Origin: Acytostelium subglobosum LB1
Lineage: Eukaryota > Evosea > Eumycetozoa > Acytosteliales > Acytosteliaceae
Direction: 5' to 3'
Assembly: GCF_000787575.1 (NCBI RefSeq)
Contig: NW_012236527.1
Span: 1,131,195 to 1,195,194 of the forward strand
DNA: 64,000 nt
The notes under the pieces are model-generated. The model made no database searches. It worked only from the letters and a program-made list of their open reading frames with translations, and was not told where the DNA came from. The translations under genes were made by a program, and so were the position numbers. Position 1 is the first letter of the stretch, and every line of letters begins with the position of its first letter. This document shows, piece by piece, positions 22,077 through 32,971 of the stretch.

Positions 22077-22710
22077 ATGACAAGATCCATCATTGTACTC
22101 CTTGTGATTGCTACTATCATTGTTAGTGCAACTGCTATGCCTGATCTGGATAACTGTCAATTCTCCAACGGTACCCACCATTACGACTTCTCTGGCTTGT
22201 ATAACACAACCCAATACTCCAGGGCAAGTGGAAGAAACACTGTATGTAACATCAAGATAGAAGGAATTCGAATGATAACTAACATGGAAACTACACTACC
22301 ACATAATAATAGTATTACTTCAACATCTGTGCCCCATCACAGTTATGTCAAATGAAGGCTGGCAATTCTGACTCGGTTGTCTGTCAACAATCGGGATCAA
22401 CCTTCTATAACCTCGGTCTTTCAAAGACTGGTCAATGGTCTGCTCTAAGTAAGAGTCAACATTAATAGATTGATTGTTGGATTGGATTAATGAATGCTGA
22501 CACTCTATATCCATTTATAATGATTTAGGTAATGGTAAAGAGGGTGCCCAAGTCCATTACAGTGATGGTGCACCTTGCTCTAGGGCAATCAGAAACACTG
22601 TGATTCAGCTAGAATGTGGAACTGGACCTACTACTATCTTAAGTGTGTCCGAGGTTGAAGCATGCTCATATGAAATAACAATGTCAAGCTCTCTCGCATG
22701 TCCTCAATAA
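22077..22710 (+). CDS. Small secreted MRH-domain-like protein
   Basis: There are three exons, 22077-22241, 22313-22448 and 22529-22710, encoding 160 residues. Residues 1-20 form a clear signal peptide (IIVLLVIATIIVSATA). The remainder is a single cysteine-rich domain with MRH (mannose-6-phosphate receptor homology) features: CQFSNGTHHYDFSGL, then TYYFNICAPSQLCQ, GKEGAQVHYSDGAPC and RAIRNTVIQLECGTG. The last has the Arg and Cys placement usual in MRH strands. No transmembrane segment follows, so the product should be luminal or secreted. Possible roles are lectin binding in the secretory pathway. The family call is based on pattern and is fairly but not fully secure. Confidence 0.75.
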
Positions 22711-22799
22711 CCAACCATTTTGCTCTGGACAACCATCGGAATGAATTCTCCAAATTAAATATTATTCCATCACACTTAATAAATCAATTTAATAATTGA

Positions 22800-22994
22800 T
22801 CAAAAGTGGACAATAAAAATATATTTTATTAAAATCTCCAAAGTATTCAAATAATTAATAAAGTATACTTTGATGTTGGAATAGATATTAATAGTGACAC
22901 CAAAGTATAATATTTGAAGAGGCTTAGTTCCACCTGTTTTGTCACGATAGTAGTCATAGAACTTGGTATTACGCGGGTCTGGAGGACTCATCAT
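22800..22994 (-). CDS. Possible 64-residue protein
   Basis: This is a short frame from ATG at 22994 (or the next codon) to TGA at 22800. Its first half (MMSPPDPRNTKFYDYYRDK, then TGGTKPLQILYFGVTINIYS) looks protein-like, with a basic Tyr-rich stretch before a hydrophobic segment. This layout recalls small inner-membrane subunits such as the f subunit of mitochondrial ATP synthase, but the similarity is weak. The second half is AT-rich and may be untranslated. It would be divergent from the F-box gene, 140 bp away. Confidence 0.35.
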   Translation of the reverse strand: MMSPPDPRNTKFYDYYRDKTGGTKPLQILYFGVTINIYSNIKVYFINYLNTLEILIKYIFIVHF

Positions 22995-23133
22995 TGGAGC
23001 AGCACTACTTGGGATATGGTGACACACAAAGTGTAAAAAAATAGTGATTGTAGGTAACGTTAAAGTTTATTTATAAACTTTAATAAACGTGCCCTTTGTG
23101 TCTTCTCTTTGAAAGTCTCCTTCAAGTTGAACC

Positions 23134-24039
23134 ATGACAATACTTACCAGCTTATCCAACTATCTTCTCCAACATATCGTAACCTTTTTGCACGATGAGA
23201 TCGACAGGATCTGCCTGTTCCTCACCTGTCGACAGTTCCTCTCCCAACTTAACTCTGCATACCCCTCACCCTTCATCCCACGAATAGAGCGAGAGGATGA
23301 ACACGAGTATCAACTCTACCTCCAACTGAACGAGTGGTGGCACCCAGATCAAGCTCCCTCAAGCACTCTCTACTTGGCAAAGAATACTCCAGTCCTTCCC
23401 TCAGCCGGACTTGACTACATGTCGTCTGACGCATTCGGATATGTATGCCACTATTATCCAAACCTGCTAGCCAACCTCGTTATCCTCTCCAAGCCTCTCA
23501 GATTCTCCCTCCTGGAGCATGTCCAAACCATTGAGTGCAGCCATGCTCCTCGCAAAGTAGTCAAGGATCTGGATGTGTATCTCCCTTGTTGGGGAGAGCC
23601 TTGCCAAGTGTCGGAATTGTACATCCAACAGGAATACTTTGCCATCAGACCCCAGCTTCAAGGCGAGTCTGACATTGGAACACAACTTCGCACATGTGGA
23701 GGGATCGACGACTACCCTGTTGCATTCGAGTTGCTACAACTGCTAAAACTAGTGGAGACACTCTCCATCCTGGACCGGCAGCAGGGATCCTGTATACGTC
23801 TTCGGCTCATAGACAGTCTCTCCAACATTGTCTTAATCGTGCGAATCACCAAGTCCAAGGAGAATGGCACTGTGTCTGTCAAACATGGCCTTCTCGAGGT
23901 CATTCCCCAGCCATACCAAACCCTGATGGAGGTCATCGCATCCCAACACATCGACATTGACACATACACATATACATACATAGATAACATGTTAATCATT
24001 CTGACCGATCAAGAAAAGAAGCAACGAATAATGAATTGA
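23134..24039 (+). CDS. F-box-like dictyostelid family protein
   Basis: This is a single exon of 301 residues. The N-terminus (LSNYLLQHIVTFLHDEIDRI, then CLFLTCRQFLSQL) has the F-box-like layout that opens the FNIP-repeat proteins of social amoebae. No FNIP repeats are visible in the rest, which is leucine-rich but otherwise unrecognised. If the F-box is genuine, the protein would be a substrate adaptor of an SCF ubiquitin ligase. The C-terminus ends in a Thr/Tyr/Asp repeat and a basic tail. Confidence 0.65.
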   Translation: MTILTSLSNYLLQHIVTFLHDEIDRICLFLTCRQFLSQLNSAYPSPFIPRIEREDEHEYQLYLQLNEWWHPDQAPSSTLYLAKNTPVLPSAGLDYMSSDAFGYVCHYYPNLLANLVILSKPLRFSLLEHVQTIECSHAPRKVVKDLDVYLPCWGEPCQVSELYIQQEYFAIRPQLQGESDIGTQLRTCGGIDDYPVAFELLQLLKLVETLSILDRQQGSCIRLRLIDSLSNIVLIVRITKSKENGTVSVKHGLLEVIPQPYQTLMEVIASQHIDIDTYTYTYIDNMLIILTDQEKKQRIMN

Positions 24040-24216
24040 ATGGACAATACCACATTGTTCAGTGATGTATTATGTCAATTGTCCAGGGCCATGCATGTTG
24101 CAGTAATTATGCAAGTAATCTGTACTTGGCCTGGCCTGAGGACTGGTTAGTTTATTGAAGTTGAACGTGAAGAGTTGAGTTGGAGGTCGCTTCGGCGAGG
24201 GATGGGAATGGAAGAT

Positions 24217-25147
24217 TCATATATGATCGGGACGGATAAAGTTGAGGTCCTCCGAACAGTAGAACGACGACTTGGGATCAGCCTCCAAGGGGTCAAGGAT
24301 ACCATCATTACAAACTAAGGAGAAGAGAAAATAGGATGGAAGAGACTATTAAGATGGAGAAAGAATACCAACCAATACTAACAATGACTTACTTAGTTGG
24401 GACACAAACGACTCGATCTCTCTAAACTCAGGGTCGGTTGAAGACTTGAACATCAGGGAGATGTTCCTTTCAGCTTGAGAAGGTGAGTTTGAGGCGAATT
24501 CGACTTTGAAGTAGTTGGCAGCAGAAGACTGGAAGATTTGCATCTCGACAACTGTGTCGATTTCCTCCTGGACGAACATGGCCGAGGAAAGGAGGAGATT
24601 GTTGATATAGAGGTTGGCACCGATGTTGAATGCCTTGAGGCGGAATTGGTAGACATCGGTTGCCAGCACATCAAAGAAGCCAGTGATAGTTCCTGTAAAC
24701 GGCATGTCTCCATTGAACGATTCGATTGCTATATCGTTGAGTTGAGTTAGATCGGAGATACAATCAAGAGACGGAGGAGGAGTCCAATGAATGGATTGGA
24801 TTTGAGCATACCTGGCTGTTTGATCAGGGTAATGGAGGTGACTGGATCACCGTCAATGGCTCCATATGAGGACTCTGGGAAGATGTTGAGCTGGTAACGA
24901 CTGCCTCCAAGGCGACAGGAGATCCCAGCGTTGGTTAGACAGTTCTCCAATTCCACTTCATCCTTCTTAGCAGCAATCCTGGCGGACGTGGTGGAGTCAC
25001 CTTCAAAAGAAAAGAAGATGCCAAACTCTGCAACTTGAGAAGATGCCCTCGGTTCCTTGACTCAGTGTTTCGTGGAAGTTCAGAGTTAACCCACTTTAGT
25101 GTGTTCCCTCCCATTTTCAAATTATATCCCAGACGAAAGACATTCAT
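24217..25147 (-). CDS. Unrecognised multi-exon protein, 5' end uncertain
   Basis: Three downstream exons are clear: about 24812-25060, 24393-24728 and 24217-24314. They read VAEFGIFFSFEGDSTTSARI ... LTNAGISCRLGGSRYQLNIF, then ESFNGDMPFTGTITGFFDVL, FKAFNIGANLYINNLLLSS-like beta segments, and finally CNDGILDPLEADPKSSFYCS. The alternating beta pattern around GFFDVLATDVYQFRLKA resembles a PA14-type sugar-binding fold, but this is only an impression. Upstream, an ATG at 25147 opens a plausible start (MNVFRLGYNLKMGGNTLKWV) in another frame. I cannot find a consensus intron joining it to the next exon, so either a non-consensus intron or a one-base error lies at about 25055-25090. Confidence 0.55.
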
Positions 25148-25207
25148 TCATACATTCAATGACCTCATTATTATTATTATTATCTACAGATACAAACATA
25201 TATACAA

Positions 25208-28200
25208 ATGAAGCAATCGGGTATATTACAATTTCTCAGTAATAATAATAAAGCTAGTAACAACAACAATGATGGAGCTAATAAAGCTGCAAGTACCAAC
25301 ACAAATAATACATTGAAACTATTACCCAACAACAACAAACCGTCGTTGAGTCTAAAGCCACAACTACAACAACCAACACCCTCTGTATATAAACAACCTC
25401 AACTATCACTCTCGCCAAAGAAACCTTCCCTACTACCAACAACATCAACAACATCAACCATTGTATGTTGTCACCTTCACAATCAATCAAACCTACATTC
25501 TTATGTTACTAACATCACAACTTACAACACAAGTCTTCAGCAACAGCAACAACTAAAACAACCAATGTAGATGATGACTTTGACTTTGGAATGACAGAGG
25601 ACACTCCAATGGTTGAGCAGGTTGCTGCTCAATCGGCTACACCACCAACACCTCCAAAGCCATCACTATCGTTGACACCAAACAAGGCAAGCCCATCATC
25701 GTCGAAGCTCAATCTAAAGAACATGACGGCGCTCAACATTGGCACTGGTGTGAGGGGTGCAGCAGCAACAACAACTGTGAGCAGCGGAAGTGGAAGCAGT
25801 GGATCAAGCAACAACAATGAAAGCTCTGGCAACTTGCTAAACTACTTTAGCAAAGTCCAAACGTCCTCCTCATCCTCATCAGAGGCCACACCATCAACAC
25901 CGACAAAGCCACCTTGGAGATCACAGCCGACGAGGGCAGCAGCAGCCGCCGCCAACGAAGCCATTTCAAGAAAGAGAAAGATGGATGAGGAGTTTGACGA
26001 CGATGTCGTAATTGACGAGCAGGACGACGAGGACTATGTGGACAAAGATGATGACTTTGACTTTGACGACGAGGTCGTGTCCACGCCCAGCAAATCAAGG
26101 GGCAAGAGCGCCGCTGCCCCCTCCACGCCAAAGAAGTCTGCGTCCAAGGCCACCTCATCCGCATCCACGCCCACACGCAAGACGCCCGCACAAACAAAGA
26201 AAGAGAAGAATGAGGAGCGCTATGGATGGCTTGAGGACGTCAAGGATGCGAATCAGTTGCCAGTGGGCCACCCAGACTATGACGCCAGGACACTGCACAT
26301 CCCTCAGCAAGCATTGGCCAAGCTGTCTGCATTCGAGCGCCAATACTGGGAGATCAAATCGATGTGCTACGACACTGTGGTGTTCTTCAAGAAGGGCAAG
26401 TTCTACGAGTTGTACGAGGGCGACGCCGACATTGGTCACGAGAAGTTTGGTCTAAAGATGACGGACCGTGTCAACATGCGCATGGTGGGCGTGCCCGAGT
26501 CGTCGTTCCCTGGCTGGGCGTCCAAGTTCATCCTGGCCGGCTACAAGGTGTCTAGGGTGGACCAGGTCGAATCGCGTATCTCAATGGACAAGCGACAGAA
26601 TCAGTTTGGTGCTGCATCGGCCAAGGACTCAATCATCAAGCGTGAGCTCACTTCGATCATGACCATTGGCACACTGGTCGACGAGGCCTTCCTGCCAGAC
26701 ACATCGTACAACTACTTGATGGCAATCAAAGAGGACGAGTACAAGCGCGAGTTTGGCGTCTGCTTTGTCGACACCTCAATTGGACTATTCAACTTGTGTA
26801 CATTCGTCGACGACGAGAATCAATCACAGCTCGAGACACTGCTACTACAGACAATGCCACGCGAGGTTCTTATTGAGAAGGGCGGAGTCAGTCCACAGAC
26901 TGTGGCCACCATCAAGAAGGTACTGCACAATCAAAAGTACCTGCTGGCATCTCGTTGTGTCACCGACTACTGGGACGCCGAGCTAACGCTGGCCACGCTG
27001 AAGGACCACCGCAAGGAGATGGCCGATCCAATGCCGGAGCCCCTACCCTCGGTGCAGGACAAACTGATCATGATGTGTGCCATGGGTGCCATCTTTGCCT
27101 ACCTCGAGGAGACCAAGCTGGCCAAACAGATCATTGGCCAGTCGCGCTTCACCCTCTACAATCCTATGAGTGACGCCAGCTCGCTGATCCTGGATGGCCA
27201 GTGTCTGATCAATCTGGAGGTGTTCAACAACACGACCGATGGCTCAAAGGAGGGCTCGCTGTTCCGAGTGCTCAATCGTTGCTCCACCGCCTTTGGCCAA
27301 CGTATGCTCAAACAATGGGTCTGCCGTCCATTGTGCAATCGCGATTTGATCAATGCACGTCTCGACACTGTACAGTACCTGGGCGAGAACAACGAGGTCT
27401 TCACCAAGCTGATGGCCATCTTCACACGCATCCCTGACCTCGAGCGAATGATCTCGCGTATACAGGCACGCCACTCCAAGCTCCCCGACTTGGTGCTGGT
27501 GCTCGACACACTGGAGCGCTGCCAAAAGAGTCTGGAAGAGATTGACTGTGTCGACGAAATTGGCTCCAAACTGCTACGTGACTACGCCACGGTGGGCATT
27601 GGCTTCCCCAACCTAAAGCCATTGCTCGGAAAGATGAGAGACAGCTTCACCTACGAGAGGAGCACCGACACTTTGACGCCAAGCCTCGGTCTGTCGCCCG
27701 AGTACGACAAGTGCAAGGAGAAGATCACAGAGATTGAGCTGAAGCTGGAGAACTACTTGCTGGAGCAGAAGAAGTTCTTCTCGTCGACGTCTGTGTGCTA
27801 CAAGAACATTGGCAAGGAGCACTATCAGATTGAGGTGCCCGTGGCCGCACTGCAGCGCGTCAAGCTGCCCACCACCTACTCGCTCAAGTCTGAACAGAAG
27901 GGCGCCAAGCGATACTACACGCCCTTCATTGAGAAGCAGACCAAGGAACTGTCAGAGTATCAAGACGAGCTGATTGGGCTATCCAAGGAGGTTATCGTGC
28001 GAATTCAGGAATCGTTCAACGAGAATGCCTCGGTGTGGTGCCAAGCCGTCAACACACTGGCGCACATTGACTGTCTCCTGTCGCTGGCCAAGGTCAGCCT
28101 GTTGTCCACGATGCCAATGTGTCGACCAGAGATTGTAGGCAACTCCGCCAATGCCTACCTGGAGGTGCAGGAGATGCGTCACCCCGCCATCACCATTCAA

Positions 28201-29071
28201 GGTGGCAGCGACTTCATCCCCAACGATCTGGTACTGGGCAAGCGACCAGACGCGGCCAAGACCAACCCATGCACGATGGTCCTCACAGGCCCCAACATGG
28301 GAGGCAAGTCCACTCTGTTGCGCCAAGCTTGCATATTGGTGATCATGGCGCAGATGGGCTGCTACGTGCCGGCCACCATGTGCCGAATGTCGCTGGTCGA
28401 TCGTATATTCACTCGCTTAGGTGCGAATGACAATATCCTCGCAGGACAATCCACGTTCATGATCGAGCTGCAAGAGACATCGAACGTTCTGCGCTACGCC
28501 ACACAGAGATCACTGGTCATCATGGATGAGCTGGGTCGTGGCACAAGCACATTCGACGGCTACTCCATAGCCTACTCGGTGCTGAACCAGATCACCAATC
28601 ACATCAAGTGTCTATGTATGTTTGCCACTCACTACCAATCGCTAGCCAATGAACCCAAGGTCAGCGATGCGATCTCCAAGTGCTACATGTCGTGCCACGT
28701 CGATGAGCTCGCCAAGAAGGTAATCTTCCTCTACAAGCTATGCGAAGGTGTCTGTCCCTCGTCCTACGGTATGTTGGTTGGTGGCATGGCAGGCATCCCC
28801 GTAGAGGTGGTGCACCGCGCCGAAGAGAAGGCCAAGCAATTCGAGAGGGAGTCTACAATTTCATCCTATATCCAGTATGTATACACTACCAGATGGAGTC
28901 CATTAGTGTCAACCAAGTTAATAAGTTACTAACATCTTTGCCTTTGTTCCGCACCCTGTCTATAGTGGAACCACTAGTACAATGGACGCCGCCAAGAAGA
29001 TCGTCCAATGCTGCAAGTCCAAGGACTATGCCAAACTTGTCGAACTATGGAAGAACATCGATCTCAAATGA
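25208..29071 (+). CDS. msh6: DNA mismatch repair protein MSH6
   Basis: There are three exons, 25208-25462, 25534-28874 and 28966-29071, in phase, giving 1233 residues. Residues 1-12 (MKQSGILQFLSN) contain a PCNA-interacting PIP-type box exactly where MSH6 carries one. A disordered acidic/basic N-terminal region follows. The mismatch-binding domain has the diagnostic F-x-E motif in GKFYELYEG (F375, E377). The ATPase has Walker A TGPNMGGKST (residues 1003-1012), Walker B LVIMDELGRG (D1083, E1084) and the TSTFDG signature, followed by FATHYQSLA. With MSH2, the product forms MutS-alpha, which recognises base mismatches and small loops. The last exon supplies the helical C-terminus used for MSH2 contact. 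No PWWP domain is seen. Confidence 0.97.
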
Positions 29072-29237
29072 ACAGGTGTATCATCCCTCATTCTTTCTTA
29101 ATCATTCCATCCATCCATCCACTTCGTTCGTTCGTAAATGACACCAATAGAGCAAGGTGTCCAGGTCGCTTTATTGAACCATCCATCCATCCATACATGA
29201 TGCATAGAATATGAACCATTTGTCCTGTCAGGCACTC

Positions 29238-30066
29238 CTAAGCCACAATCAATTGGTCCTCTGATATGTTTGATTTACTCTGTTGCTCTTCTGCAGGTGG
29301 TGCTGGTGTTGCTGTGGTCGTGGTAGTAGTTGAGCTTGTGGTCCTGCTAGGGGATAGATACGTCGTTGGTTAGTGAGTCACTCAACCGGCTCCGGGCAGA
29401 ATTGTATTACAAACATACTCTGGTGATGAAGCAACAGTTGCAGCAGGCTCGTTCTTTGCCTTCTCCAACAGTTCTGCGCGGTATTCTTCGATCATTCTCT
29501 TGTCAAGCTCTCTGGACTCGTTATATCTGCTAGTGTACAGGTTCAGACAGTATTTCTCCACCTTCTTCTGGAAACCCAGCATGGATACCAACATTGTCAC
29601 TGTACCTGTTTGAGTGAATGTGCACCAGTCTGGATTCTCTGGATGTACGGCGTAGACCGTGACGTCCTCCAATGAAGCCTTTGATGAAAGTGTCTCATTC
29701 TTGGTCCTAACAGTGATAAGTCTCTTCTTCTTCTCAAATGTCACCTCCTCAATGAATATGGAGTAATGTATTCCAAACATCTGTGTTTGATCAATATGTT
29801 AGTGATCAACCCTGGATGGAACATGAATGTGATTGGTGCAGTCCAGTTCATACCGTCTTGAACCAGCCTGGTGCATCAATGTCCAACTTTGTCTTGCGAA
29901 TGATTATTTCAATGCCTTCCTCCTCGTTGATCTTGTGCTCGATCACTTCAGAGTCCAAGATGTAGGGGAACAACTTATGCTTTGGGAATCGTCTGTAGTA
30001 CACCTCCAAGTAGAACTCAACCGAGCACTCATAAGTATAAGCTGGGAATGAATGTGTAGTTGGCAT
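29238..30066 (-). CDS. PRELI/MSF1-domain protein, SEC14L1-like
   Basis: There are three exons, 29854-30066, 29419-29780 and 29238-29346, encoding 227 residues. The PRELI domain covers residues 1-185. YYRRFPKHKLFPYILDSEVI, IRKTKLDIDAPGWFKTVFGI, TRTKNETLS-type and VYAVHPENPDWCTFTQTGT correspond block for block to the PRELI domain of vertebrate SEC14L1, including the CKLDVDAP and YTVHPENEDW signatures. The CRAL-TRIO and GOLD domains of SEC14L1 are absent, and the tail is Thr/Glu-rich low complexity. Short PRELI proteins shuttle phosphatidic acid or phosphatidylserine across the mitochondrial intermembrane space. That role is possible, but the sequence is closer to the SEC14L1 branch. Confidence 0.85.
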
Positions 30067-30672
30067 TGTTAATGTATTTGTACAAGTATATATTAATAAT
30101 AATTGTATATATATATATATTATATCTATATCTATATCTAGTTATTCGTATAAATAATGTTAGTTGAGTACGTCTGTAATGAGGTGGCAACAAAAATGAA
30201 TGAATGAATGGTTGTTTGAAAGATAGGGTTGTTGATAGTTGGTGATGCCCAACCACTTGAGATCTAAACACAAAATATCAGCTTTTAGTGTGAGGCAAAT
30301 TTGGATTCAGAAGGAATCCCTGAAGTTGGGCAAAGATTGTTTGTTGTGGACACTGACAAGTGATAACTACTTTATTGTACATGTATCAATCTATTCTGTC
30401 TATTGTGTGTTGGTATACATTGAAGCAATCATATCATTGTTGGCAATCAATCCATTATCTGTCTCCTCCCTTTGAACTTGTCTCGACACACCAAATGCCA
30501 ATCCAATAAACCAAATCATGTGACCCTGTCAGTTGAACTCACAACTACCATCAATATATATTACACATACACTACACATAAGTTTAAGCATGGTATGAGA
30601 TGATCCTATGATTGAATGAATGATTGAATACAGTTGACTGACATCTTAATCAATCAATCTTACATTACGTTG
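30067..30672. other. Divergent promoter region with TA/TATC repeats
   Basis: This AT-rich stretch has a TATATC repeat at about 30105-30142. It serves the divergent PRELI-type gene and the small gene downstream. No gene is seen. Confidence 0.5.
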
Positions 30673-31251
30673 ATGACACAGGATGAACAACAATTCTTTA
30701 GCGAACTGAACAAGTATCCAATGTTCACTGAACAACAGCTCAAAGACACATCTGTAAGTTGTTGTTGGTTGTTGAGGTACGTGCACCTAATTAGGATTAC
30801 TAATAATCATTATTATGATGTATAGGGAGCGAGCAATGCACAACAACAACCAAATATATTATCAATGTTGTCAGCATTTGGTTCAATGGGAAGACCAAGC
30901 AGTGCAGCATCAAACAGCAGCAGCAATAGTAATCAATCACAACAACAACAACAGAATGATATAACAGAGTTGGATCAAGGTAAGGGCAACATGTGAATGA
31001 CATAATGTATGAATGAATGATCACTGACGCACATCACACAAACCATCACAGAGTTCTGGAACAAGCTGAGACAGTTCCTCAATCAACAACTACCAGGTGA
31101 TAACAGAGCACAAAAGGTTTATGACAACTTTAGAGCTGGTCATCTTCAATATATCAAATCAGAAGGACTTGCTGAGCCAACTGGCATTAGAAGTGTGCCA
31201 ACACCTGCTGCTACTGATACCGCGACCCAAGTCGGTCTCGAACTAGACTGA
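30673..31251 (+). CDS. Unknown 144-residue protein
   Basis: There are three exons, 30673-30753, 30826-30979 and 31052-31251, all in phase. I do not recognise the family. The N-terminus (QDEQQFFSELNKYPMFTEQQ) and the C-terminal helix-rich block (EFWNKLRQFLNQQLPGDNRA) look folded. The centre is a Ser/Asn/Gln linker. No signal peptide, membrane segment or catalytic motif is visible. The consistent splicing and codon use support a real gene. It converges with the uS3 gene. Confidence 0.75.
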
Positions 31252-31439
31252 CAACTCCAAACACGACACTGACAGTAACAATGTAATAAAGTAGAACATA
31301 CAAGTACAAACGTCGACAGTTGGAAGGGAAAGGAGAAGAAGATGATGATATACTTTGTTCAAAAAGGAATGCAGAGTAGAGTGAACCAACTCTACATACC
31401 TGTTTATTGGCAATGTCTTTGAGGATGGTGACCAATGGT

Positions 31440-32253
31440 TTAGTTGGTTGGCTCCTTGATGATGACAATGTCTGGCTGTGGGGTGGTGATACCTCCGTTC
31501 TTTCCGGTTGGGTCGTATGGAAGCATAATGGAGATCTTGACTCCGAGGGTTCCCTGACGGAGGAGAACGTGTCTGCAAGCGTAGTCAACGAAGACGTCGG
31601 AGACGTTTCCGGACTTGATCATGTATCCATCTCTGAACTTCATGGCCTTGGCTCTCTGGGCTCTCAACTTACCCGAGACGACGACCTCACAACCCTTGGC
31701 ACCCTTGAGCATGATCTGGTGCACGATGGCGTAACAGGCACGTCTGACTGGGAGTCCGAGCAAGAGCTTCTGTCTCAAGGAGTCAGCCTGGGCGATGGCG
31801 CAGAGACCACGGTTCTGGACCTTCTCGGCGTAGAGGTTGACGGTACCCTCGGCGAAACCGAATCTCTTTTGGACCAAAGAGGTGAGCTCGTGGATGCGAC
31901 GAGCGTTGGTTCCGACGACAGCCTGGGTCTTGGAGGCACGGATAATGATCTCGGTGGAACCTGGGCCAGTCTTCAACTCAACTCCAGAGTAACCCTCATC
32001 CTGGTTGAACTCACGAGTGAAGAACTCGTTCAACTCTGCGTGGAAAACTCCATCGGCAACAAACTATTATGATTGATTGTGATTGATTGACGATGTAAGC
32101 TTAACTTGTACAAGAGTACTCTTGAGTCTGAGGTGATGAGGTATCCTCTATCCAATCCAACTCATCCAATACATCCACCGATTGAATGATTGAGTGATCC
32201 TAAGTATCGATGTTTACCTTTCTCTTCTTGGATTGCTGGATTGCGGTGCTCAT
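31440..32253 (-). CDS. rps3: 40S ribosomal protein S3 (uS3)
   Basis: There are two exons, 32218-32253 and 31440-32063. The first encodes only [12 protein letters not shown] and the second begins [15 protein letters not shown], giving 219 residues. The KH domain includes [17 protein letters not shown] and [16 protein letters not shown]. The C-terminal uS3 domain includes [43 protein letters not shown] and [20 protein letters not shown]. uS3 sits at the mRNA entry channel of the small subunit and also has DNA-repair-linked activity in some eukaryotes. Codon use is strongly biased, as expected for a ribosomal protein. The short first exon with an intron next to the start is common for ribosomal protein genes. 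Confidence 0.98.
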
Positions 32254-32720
32254 TGTATGATTGATGATTACTCTATTTGATCAGACGATGTGTGAATGAG
32301 GAAAAGGACCGAATTGTATTGTGCTGGCTAGGTCTTTATCGAGAGGGTGAGCGTGAGTGAATCGCTGTCACAAAGTAAAAATAAATGAAATTAAACAGAA
32401 TTTGATTGTGCCGGGCATTTATTTTCGAGACGAAAGTTGCTTTCTCAACTTCCCAACACAACTTTGATTGAGTGTCTCAAGATGTTCATCTCAAGTATGA
32501 GTTATGAATTTGATACAACTAAAGATAGGACATGGTATTGTACTCTCAATCATCAAACCAAACTGCTGTCAAACATTGAGAACAAACCAAACATAATGTT
32601 GTTGTTGTTATATCTTTGTCTTTAAAACAAAGATATACGGGATGATTTGTGTGTATTGTTTATTGTATACATTTAATGATTAGAGGTACTATTGTTGGGG
32701 GGGATGTATATGGAGTAGAT
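32254..32720. other. Promoter region of rps3
   Basis: This AT-rich upstream region holds a 62-codon plus-strand frame (32437-32625) with no recognisable features, which I do not call as a gene. Confidence 0.4.
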
Positions 32721-32971
32721 TTACTTCTCTTGCTTGCTGGTCTCTTCCTCCTTGTCCAAATCTTGCTCGTTGTATGTCTCTCCTTCCTTTCCCCAACCAA
32801 ATTTGCCATGTCCAGCTGGATTCAACAACAACATTATTATTATTAGTATATTTATTATAATACCAATTTGAACAAATGTAAACACTTACACTTCTTTGGC
32901 AGTCCTCTGGTGCCTGTTCCTGAGTGGCGATCTAATCTGGCGTTCTTATCAACCTTCTCTGATAATACCAT
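32721..32971 (-). CDS. 58-residue SERBP1/Stm1 (HABP4-type) microprotein
   Basis: Two exons, 32890-32971 and 32721-32815, are joined by a GTAAGT..TCCAG intron in phase 1. The product starts MVLSEKVDKNARLDRHSGTG and continues TRGLPKKSGHGKFGWGKEGE with an acidic end. The DRHSGTG...KK.G.GK..WG pattern is the core of the HABP4/PAI-RBP1 domain found in SERBP1 and yeast Stm1. Those proteins bind inactive ribosomes through this segment. Here almost nothing else is present, so it is a minimal version. It lies beside the uS3 gene, on the same strand. Confidence 0.8.

Noticed and set aside
32437-32625. 62-codon plus-strand frame upstream of rps3
   Set aside because: AT-rich promoter sequence with no recognisable pattern.
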